The translations under genes and the position numbers were made by a program. Below are positions 33,251 through 38,670 of a stretch of 38,670 nt of DNA, piece by piece. The stretch's first letter is position 1. Every line of letters begins with the position of its first letter. This DNA comes from Cnuella takakiae. Its GTDB lineage: Bacteria > Bacteroidota > Bacteroidia > Chitinophagales > Chitinophagaceae. A model generated the notes under the pieces. That model made no database searches. It had not been told where the DNA came from and saw only the letters and a list, made by a program, of their open reading frames with translations. The stretch spans positions 606,405-645,074 of the forward strand of contig NZ_MTFE01000010.1 of assembly GCF_001953305.1 (NCBI RefSeq). The letters are read 5' to 3'.

Positions 33251-34195
33251 ATGACGATTCCTGTAGTGGACCTGTCCGATTTTCTGAGTGGTGAGGAAGC
33301 CCGGAAACAAAAATTTGTGCAAGAACTCGGTAAGGCCTACGAGGAAGTGGGTTTTGTAGCCGTAAAAAATCATGGCATCCCCGACGACCTGATTGCCGAC
33401 CTCTACCAGTATGTGCAGGCATTCTTTGCCCTGCCCACCGATGCCAAGCTGGCTTACGAAAAGAAAGATCTGGCAGGCCAGCGGGGCTATACCTCTTTTG
33501 GCCGCGAACACGCCAAGGGCTTCGACGCACCCGACCTGAAAGAATTTTTCCAGTTTGGACAAACCGTGGAAGACAACGATCCGATTAAAAGCGAATACCC
33601 CGATAATGTAACTGTAGCCGAAGTACCGGAATTTACACCCACCCTGCGCGCCGCTTACCGCAATTTCGAAAACAGCGGCCGTGCCCTGTTGCGGGCCATC
33701 GCCCTTTACCTGGGTATGGATGAAACCTATTTTGAAGGCTTTGTGCACAACGGCAATTCCATCCTGCGGGCCATTCACTATCCGCCCATTGTGGGCGAGC
33801 CCAAAAGCTCCATCCGTGCCGAACAGCACGAAGACATCAACCTTATTACCCTGCTGGTGGGCGCCTCCGCCGACGGCCTTCAGATCCTGACCAAGCAAGG
33901 CGAGTGGGTAGGCGTTACTTCCCTGCCCGAGCAGATCGTGGTGAATGTGGGCGACATGCTCCAGCGGCTTACCAACAACAGGCTGCGCTCCACCACCCAC
34001 CGCGTGGTAAACCCGCCCCGCGAACTGTGGAACACCAGCCGTTATTCCATTCCCTTCTTCCTGCATCCCCAGTCCACCATGAGCCTGGCCTGCCTGGAAG
34101 GCTGCGTGGATGAAAGCCGTCCAAAGACGTATGAGGATACCACCGCAGGTGCTTACCTCGATGAGCGGCTGGCGGAAATTGGTTTGAAGAAGTAA
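33251..34195 (+). CDS. 2-oxoglutarate/Fe(II) oxygenase, isopenicillin-N-synthase-like
   Basis: A 314-residue enzyme of the plant/fungal-like 2OG oxygenase group. The N-terminal DIOX_N-like part includes TIPVVDLSDFL and GFVAVKNHGIP. The iron triad is His193, Asp195 (EQHEDINLIT) and His250 (TTHRVVNP); the 2-oxoglutarate-binding Arg264-x-Ser266 is in SRYSIPFF. All required residues are present. I start it at ATG 33251, 30 nt after a perfect promoter; the upstream in-frame extension is untranslated leader. Substrate unknown: no biosynthetic cluster is visible. It ends at a strong hairpin (34212-34251). Confidence 0.88.
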   Translation: MTIPVVDLSDFLSGEEARKQKFVQELGKAYEEVGFVAVKNHGIPDDLIADLYQYVQAFFALPTDAKLAYEKKDLAGQRGYTSFGREHAKGFDAPDLKEFFQFGQTVEDNDPIKSEYPDNVTVAEVPEFTPTLRAAYRNFENSGRALLRAIALYLGMDETYFEGFVHNGNSILRAIHYPPIVGEPKSSIRAEQHEDINLITLLVGASADGLQILTKQGEWVGVTSLPEQIVVNVGDMLQRLTNNRLRSTTHRVVNPPRELWNTSRYSIPFFLHPQSTMSLACLEGCVDESRPKTYEDTTAGAYLDERLAEIGLKK

Positions 34196-34211
34196 GCCCA
34201 TTCAGTTATAT

Positions 34212-34251
34212 AAACAAGTCGCCCCGGCTATTTGCCCGGGGCGACTTGTTT
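34212..34251 (+). terminator. Oxygenase-gene terminator
   Basis: Sixteen-bp perfect arms (AAACAAGTCGCCCCGG / CCGGGGCGACTTGTTT) around an 8-nt loop, followed by TTAAG. Very stable. Confidence 0.8.
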
Positions 34252-34257
34252 TAAGAA

Positions 34258-34293
34258 AACACCTGACAGGATTGTAAAGTCTTGTCAGGTGTT
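34258..34293 (-). terminator. Cytochrome-gene terminator hairpin
   Basis: AACACCTGACA pairs with TGTCAGGTGTT over 11 bp with a 14-nt loop; minus strand continues TTTCTTAA. The CACCTGACAGG word is related to the AACCTnnAAGG repeat type. Confidence 0.65.
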
Positions 34294-34320
34294 GTTCTAT
34301 CTGGCTTTTACTGTAAATGT

Positions 34321-34929
34321 TTATTCTACCGGCGGCTGTGGGTTGGGTACAATATTGTTTACCGGCGGAATGGATTTGAGGTAAGCGAAAACAGCCCGCA
34401 GTTCTTCGTCGCTCATGTGCCGGATGCTGGACCAGGGCATGGGTGGCAGTAGGTGCCGGTTCTGGGCAATACCTTTCGCCCTGCCCTCGCGGAGGGCTGT
34501 AAAAAACTGCTGTTCGGTCCAGCTGCCAATGCCACTTTCGTCGGGAGTGATATTGGCGGCATACGATACACCCCAGGGACCTACCCATGCGGTAAGGGTC
34601 TGGGTTACGCTGATGCCTTTTTGTTGCACTTCTTTTCGGTTTACATCAGGAATGGGCTGGCCCGCAGGATGACCCGACATCAGGAGGGTGCTATCGTCCT
34701 CGGGGCCACGGGCACCCATCTTTTTGGGAGTATGGCAGTCGCCGCAGGCATTTACCAGCACCAGGTGCTGGCCGTAAGCTGCGGCAGAACTGTAGCCTCC
34801 CCATTGGGCGACATTGGTTTTTTGCACCGCCATTTCGGCCTGCTGGGCCGTAAGCAGGTTGGTACTTAAAACAGTGTAGCATAAAACGGCGATGGAAACA
34901 GTCAGCAAGACCAGCATTTGCTTTTTCAT
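34321..34929 (-). CDS. Monohaem c-type cytochrome, exported
   Basis: A 202-residue protein starting at ATG 34929 (MKKQMLVLLTVSIAVLCYTV), with a signal or anchor segment. One CxxCH haem site is seen: NACGDCHTPKK (Cys62, Cys65, His66). The second axial ligand is likely Met in LLPPMPW near residue 170. A helical C-terminus (MSDEELRAVFAYLKSI) is typical of c-type cytochromes of this fold. It is a periplasmic electron carrier; its partner is not visible. Confidence 0.87.
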   Translation of the reverse strand: MKKQMLVLLTVSIAVLCYTVLSTNLLTAQQAEMAVQKTNVAQWGGYSSAAAYGQHLVLVNACGDCHTPKKMGARGPEDDSTLLMSGHPAGQPIPDVNRKEVQQKGISVTQTLTAWVGPWGVSYAANITPDESGIGSWTEQQFFTALREGRAKGIAQNRHLLPPMPWSSIRHMSDEELRAVFAYLKSIPPVNNIVPNPQPPVE

Positions 34930-35169
34930 ACAGCATTTAATTTGGAGATGAGCAATAGGCAGTTGCACAAACCAGTAGGCACACCCATCAAAATACCAAT
35001 TGCTGTCGCCATCCTTTAACCGGAAGCGTTTAACCTCATGCGGTTCTTTCCCTGGTACTACCTGTTTTTGCTAACCTTTTCAATATTCCGAAACAGGCTT
35101 TTTGCGCCATACCCACAGCGTTTGCAAATCCAATCTGCTCATTTGCAATAGTTGGTGCAGGTCTGGCTG

Positions 35170-35201
35170 CTGCCATTTATCCTACTTTTCTGCCATTTGT
35201 C
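35170..35201. repeat. Two direct repeats CTGCCATTTrTC
   Basis: CTGCCATTTATC (35170-35181) and CTGCCATTTGTC (35190-35201), 20 bp start to start, i.e. about two helical turns. They lie in the 444-bp gap between the cytochrome gene and padR. Might be tandem activator sites; unproven. The rest of the gap has no gene. Confidence 0.4.
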
Positions 35202-35298
35202 ACATTAGAATTTGGGGACAAATTAGCTAACTAGTTAAAAACCAGTAGTATAAAGCTTTGGGAATTACCCGGTACAAGCAGTTACCATAAAAAACTTG

Positions 35299-35319
35299 GT
35301 ACTTTGTGTTGCATAGTAC
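35299..35319. promoter_or_regulatory. Possible PadR operator
   Basis: GTACT (35299-35303), 11-nt spacer, AGTAC (35315-35319), an inverted pair overlapping the predicted -33 TTG of the padR operon. PadR regulators usually bind such palindromes over their own promoter. Confidence 0.3.
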
Positions 35320-35339
35320 TAAAAACCCCATTAGCTTTG
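35309..35339 (+). promoter_or_regulatory. Promoter of the padR-pspC operon
   Basis: TTG (35309-35311), 20-nt spacer, TAGCTTTG (35332-35339), about 34 nt before the padR ATG. Confidence 0.6.
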
Positions 35340-35361
35340 TATCAACAAAACAAAAATCCAG

Positions 35362-35370
35362 AGGAGGTAA
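35362..35370 (+). promoter_or_regulatory. Strong Shine-Dalgarno sequence (AGGAGGTAA) of padR
   Basis: AGGAGGTAA lies with AGGAGG 6 nt from the ATG at 35374. It is the only textbook SD I see in front of any gene of this window. Confidence 0.85.
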
Positions 35371-35373
35371 CCG

Positions 35374-35736
35374 ATGAATATCGAAAACACGCAAAGCCAG
35401 ATGCGCAAGGGAATCCTGGAGTTTTGCATTCTTTCCATCATCCGCCGCGGGGAGGCCTACCCCAGCGATATCGTGGAAGAAATGCGCGCTGCCAACCTGC
35501 AAATACTGGAAGGTACCCTGTACCCACTGCTTACCCGCCTCAAGAACGCCGACATGCTCACCTACCGCTGGGTGGAAAGCTCCTCGGGGCCACCGAGGAA
35601 ATACTTTTCGCTCACAGAGAAAGGCGAGACCTTTTACCGCGAGCTTGAGCAAACCTGGCAGGAGCTATCCAATGGTGTGAACGCACTCACCAGCCAAACC
35701 CAAACTTTCCCCGAAACTTCAACCAACCAACAATAA
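35374..35736 (+). CDS. PadR-family transcriptional regulator
   Basis: A 120-residue DNA-binding protein. The winged-helix core (KGILEFCILSIIRRGEAYP; MRAANLQILEGTLYPLLTRL; KYFSLTEKGETFYRELE) is a clear PadR domain. The C-terminus (NGVNALTSQTQTFPETSTNQ) is short and polar. It ends 3 bp before the PspC-domain gene, so the two form an operon. PadR proteins usually repress their own operon and often pair with envelope-stress membrane proteins, as here. A possible operator overlaps the -33 element. Confidence 0.92.
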   Translation: MNIENTQSQMRKGILEFCILSIIRRGEAYPSDIVEEMRAANLQILEGTLYPLLTRLKNADMLTYRWVESSSGPPRKYFSLTEKGETFYRELEQTWQELSNGVNALTSQTQTFPETSTNQQ

Positions 35737-35739
35737 GTC

Positions 35740-37956
35740 ATGAAAAAGATCATCAACATCAACCTTTCCGGCCGGGTGATACCCATTGAGGACGCCGCCT
35801 ACGAAAGCCTCCAACGCTACGTGGAGAGCCTGCGCCGCTACTTCGCCAACGAGGAAGGACGCGATGAGATCATCAACGATATCGAAAGCCGTATTGCCGA
35901 GCTGATGAACGACAAGGTGCGCAAAGGTGCCGCCGCCGTTACCGAAGCTGATATGGCCGAGATCATCAACAGCATGGGCCGTGTAGAAGACTTTGAAGCT
36001 TCCGATGCCGCAGAAGCCGCTTCAGCTACCAGCAACCCTTACGAACCCAATTTCAGCTATGGTACTACCGGCAACAAAACCCGCTTCAAGGGCCGCCTGT
36101 ACCGCGACCGCCGCGACAAGCTGCTGGGTGGTGTGTGCTCCGGCATTGCCAACTACATGAATGTAGACCCCGCTGTGGTGCGCCTGCTGTTTGCCATCAT
36201 CACCTTTGGCGGCTTTGGTTTTGGCTTCTTCCTGTACATCCTGGCCTGGATCATCCTGCCCGCCAGCGACCTGGAAGGCTACTCGGGCAAGCGCCTGTTC
36301 CGCAACCCCGAAGACCGCATGATCGGCGGTGTGGCCGGTGGCCTGGCGGCTTATTTCAACAAGCCTTCCAGCACCATCCGTCTCATCTTTGGCGCTCCCC
36401 TGCTCCTTAATATATTAATTGGTGTGCTGGACGGTATCTTCAGCTGGGGCGACTGGGGTAATGGTCCCGGCTTTGGCGACATCTTCACCGGCTCTATCAC
36501 AGGCACCTTTATCCTGGCTTATATCATCTTGTGGATTGTGCTGCCCGAGGCCCGCTCGCCCTACGAAAAGATGGAAATGCGCGGCGAACGGGTAGATGTA
36601 AACAGCATCCGCCAGAATGTGCAGGACCGCGCCCAAACCTTTAGCCAGGAAGTACGGGATTCGGCCATGCGCTTCAGTAGCCAGGCTACCGAGTTTGCCA
36701 ATACCCGTGGCCGTGCATTCGCCACCGAGGTAGCAGCTTCGGCCCGCCCTGTAGCCTCCGGCCTGGGTCATGCCATCGGTGTGCTGTTCAAAGCCTTCTT
36801 CATCTTTATTGCCGGCTCTATTGCCTTTGGCCTGTTCATCACCCTGCTCACCCTCATCTTTGGTGGCGGCCCCGCCCTCTCCCCCATCAAGCAGGGCATT
36901 ATGAACTTCGGGCTTGATGGTTTTTGGCAAAATGCCTTTTTCTGGGGCACCCTGATCTTCTTCTTTGCTGTGCCTATCATTGCCTTCATCACCTGGCTGG
37001 TGCGCCGCCTGATGCGGGTGCGCAGCAACCGTCCTTACCTGGGCTGGACCTTTGGTGGCTTGTGGACCCTGGGTTGGATCTGCATCGCCCTGCTGGCTTC
37101 CAGCATTGCCCGCGACACCCGCTTTTACCGTAAGGTAGAACAGCCCGTTACCATCACGCAGCCCCAGGGTGGCCGCATGATCGTCAACGTATCGGAGCCT
37201 GAAGTGGCTTACAGCGGCGACCTGTGGTGGGAAGATAGTGATGCCCGCGGCTGGGACATCACCGACGACAGCCTGAAACTGGCCAATGTAAAACTGCGGG
37301 TGAGCGCCAGCAACGACAGCAACTACCAGGTAACGATTTGGCGCTACAGTGCAGGCCGTTCCCGCAAGGAAGCCGAAGCCCGTGCACAGAAAGTACAGTA
37401 TGCCGTATCGTACACCGACAGCGTACTGAACCTGGGCAGCGGCTTAGGCATCGACAAAACCAGCAAGTTCCGCGGACAGAAAGTGCTGGTGGAGATCAAA
37501 GTGCCCGTAGGCAAAAAGCTCCGCTTTGACGAAAGCATTACCGATAAACTGGAGCCCATGAATGTAAGGGTGCGTGTGAACGACCGCCGCAACCGCGACA
37601 ACTGGGATATGGATTGGGATGAAGATGAAAACTTTGACTGGGAAACCGGTGTGGACTACGTGATGGGCACCGATGGCGAACTGGCCAAACTGCTGCCGGA
37701 TGGTACCCTGGACCGCAACAATACCAATAGCGGTGTGTACGAATACAAGGATGGTGATGCCGTTAAAGACAGCATCCGCCAGAGCACCGAGCAGGAAGTG
37801 CGCCAGCGTATTGAAGAAAAAGAGCGCCAGCTGGAAGAAGAGCGCCGCCGCCTGGAGCAACTGGAAAAAGGCACCACCCGCCGCAAGCCCGCTGCTACCA
37901 ATGCGCCGGAGCCTGCCACCATCCCGGTGATGCCTTTGTTTCCCTTTCTTATCTGA
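35740..37956 (+). CDS. Large PspC-domain membrane protein, PadR partner
   Basis: A 738-residue inner-membrane protein. The N-terminus (1-85, DEIINDIESRIAELMNDKV) resembles HAAS-type domains that accompany PadR regulators (inference). Two PspC domains follow: RLYRDRRDKLLGGVCSGIAN (about 113-175) and KRLFRNPEDRMIGGVAGGLA (about 184-272), each a conserved helix plus membrane segment. More membrane segments lie near 345-455. A soluble beta-rich region (about 470-610) and a coiled coil (EEKERQLEEERRRLEQLEKG, about 685-715) follow. PspC proteins sense envelope or phage-shock stress. Spaced 3 bp from padR. Confidence 0.9.
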   Translation: MKKIININLSGRVIPIEDAAYESLQRYVESLRRYFANEEGRDEIINDIESRIAELMNDKVRKGAAAVTEADMAEIINSMGRVEDFEASDAAEAASATSNPYEPNFSYGTTGNKTRFKGRLYRDRRDKLLGGVCSGIANYMNVDPAVVRLLFAIITFGGFGFGFFLYILAWIILPASDLEGYSGKRLFRNPEDRMIGGVAGGLAAYFNKPSSTIRLIFGAPLLLNILIGVLDGIFSWGDWGNGPGFGDIFTGSITGTFILAYIILWIVLPEARSPYEKMEMRGERVDVNSIRQNVQDRAQTFSQEVRDSAMRFSSQATEFANTRGRAFATEVAASARPVASGLGHAIGVLFKAFFIFIAGSIAFGLFITLLTLIFGGGPALSPIKQGIMNFGLDGFWQNAFFWGTLIFFFAVPIIAFITWLVRRLMRVRSNRPYLGWTFGGLWTLGWICIALLASSIARDTRFYRKVEQPVTITQPQGGRMIVNVSEPEVAYSGDLWWEDSDARGWDITDDSLKLANVKLRVSASNDSNYQVTIWRYSAGRSRKEAEARAQKVQYAVSYTDSVLNLGSGLGIDKTSKFRGQKVLVEIKVPVGKKLRFDESITDKLEPMNVRVRVNDRRNRDNWDMDWDEDENFDWETGVDYVMGTDGELAKLLPDGTLDRNNTNSGVYEYKDGDAVKDSIRQSTEQEVRQRIEEKERQLEEERRRLEQLEKGTTRRKPAATNAPEPATIPVMPLFPFLI

Positions 37957-38029
37957 GTGAGGAAAATGGGCTTCCTCCACGCTGGTCCCAACCCTATGCA
38001 TCGCACCCTTAACTATTAAAACCTGTCTT

Positions 38030-38536
38030 ATGTTTCAGATCAATTTGTTGGTGGCCAGCCTGCTGCTGGTACTCGTAAAGCCGGCAGCAGCCCAGCAGGA
38101 TGCAAAAGCTTTGGATAGTCTAATCAGGCACAAGGACAGCCTGTTCTGGAAAGCCTACAACAACTGCGACCTGCCGGGCATGAACCAGTTCTTTACCACC
38201 GACCTGGAGTTTTACCACGACAAAGGCGGCATTACCCTGGGCAACGAAAACCTGATTGCCAACACTAAAAAAGGGTTGTGCGGCACACCGGGTTACCACC
38301 TGCGCCGGGAGGCCATTGCCGAAACGGTGAAAGTTTTCCCGATGCAGTCCAACGGTAAGGTTTATGGAGCGCTCATTTCCGGCGAACACCTTTTTTACAT
38401 CACCGATAAAGGCCAGCCCGAATACCTCGATGGGCACGCCAGTTTTACCCAGCTGTGGGTGCTGCGGGATGGAGATTGGAAAATGTCGCGCATCCTGAGT
38501 TACGACCATAAGCCAGCAAGTGAGCGAAAAAAATAA
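38030..38536 (+). CDS. Exported NTF2-like (DUF4440) protein
   Basis: A 168-residue protein with a signal peptide (MFQINLLVASLLLVLVKPAA, AAQQ). It has a single NTF2-like/DUF4440 domain (LIRHKDSLFWKAYNNCDLPG; FFTTDLEFYHDKGG; THE region SFTQLWVLRDGDWKMSRIL). Such domains act as small-molecule pockets or isomerase-like scaffolds. It follows the PspC gene on the same strand by 73 bp and may share its operon. The remaining 134 bp of the window have no gene. Confidence 0.8.
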   Translation: MFQINLLVASLLLVLVKPAAAQQDAKALDSLIRHKDSLFWKAYNNCDLPGMNQFFTTDLEFYHDKGGITLGNENLIANTKKGLCGTPGYHLRREAIAETVKVFPMQSNGKVYGALISGEHLFYITDKGQPEYLDGHASFTQLWVLRDGDWKMSRILSYDHKPASERKK

Positions 38537-38670
38537 GGTGGTGTTGCAATCCTTAAAAAACCAAACTACCTATTGACAATACCCATTACAAGGTTGATGA
38601 AAAACCCAAGTCACGACATTTAAAATTTGGTTGAAGTGTCCTGGCCGGCGGGCCGGGACCAGGGAGCCGC

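Noticed and set aside
32918-34201. 427-residue minus-strand frame
   Set aside because: Antisense to the oxygenase gene and running into DUF3089 in another frame.

Overview
The window is ordinary-looking chromosome of a Bacteroidota bacterium, most likely of the Chitinophagaceae/Chitinophagales type (inference). The evidence is: repeated TAnnTTTG -7 promoter boxes, often with an upstream TTG/TTTG; start codons almost without Shine-Dalgarno sequences; a Rho factor with a long Ala/Pro-rich insertion; an IPExxxVDY-family protein; a bacillithiol-disulfide-reductase-like flavoprotein; and many short palindromic or low-complexity intergenic repeats. Most genes are single units that often switch strand. 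I see no rRNA operon, complete insertion sequence, prophage or CRISPR array.

Layout. 1-1040: cut-off rhodanese-like exported protein and a two-gene Doc (Fic-fold) toxin-antitoxin unit. 1041-8834: minus-strand block with a YpdA/Bdr-like reductase, GT39/ArnT-like glycosyltransferase, YbdL-like aminotransferase, RidA, a PolB-type 3'-5' exonuclease, GDP-mannose pyrophosphorylase and arabinose-5-phosphate isomerase (KdsD). 8949-11696: a possible tiny ORF, recQ and tRNA-Phe, with terminators. 11697-12870: a gene-poor stretch with a possible broken minus-strand reading frame. 12907-15342: mnmG and ybeY on the minus strand, with two parS-like palindromes. 15407-24891: feoA, nadD, chrA, an M20 amidohydrolase, a class A beta-lactamase-fold hydrolase, feoB, an M28+PDZ peptidase and an IPExxxVDY protein. 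24892-28201: repeats, pterin carbinolamine dehydratase, a lipoprotein and rho. 28464-33177: asnS, a four-helix-bundle pseudogene, a tandem universal stress protein, an orphan ExbD and a DUF3089 lipoprotein. 33251-38536: an iron/2-oxoglutarate oxygenase, a monohaem cytochrome c, a PadR-PspC operon and an NTF2-like exported protein.

Functional threads. ManC and KdsD supply sugars for envelope polysaccharide, and the GT39 enzyme fits the same theme. FeoA and FeoB are both present but split by about 4.5 kb and lie on opposite strands. RecQ, MnmG, YbeY, NadD, Rho and AsnS are housekeeping.

No obviously new multi-gene system stands out. The strongest unusual signals are structural: a pair of parS-like sites, one inside the 3' end of ybeY; a 30-bp repeat whose two inverted copies have become protein termini of neighbouring genes; a two-palindrome REP-like module present twice; a pair of 33-nt perfect palindromes with the same core; promoter boxes 4-9 nt from start codons, implying leaderless mRNAs; and a canonical Shine-Dalgarno in front of the PadR-PspC operon in a genome that otherwise shows none.
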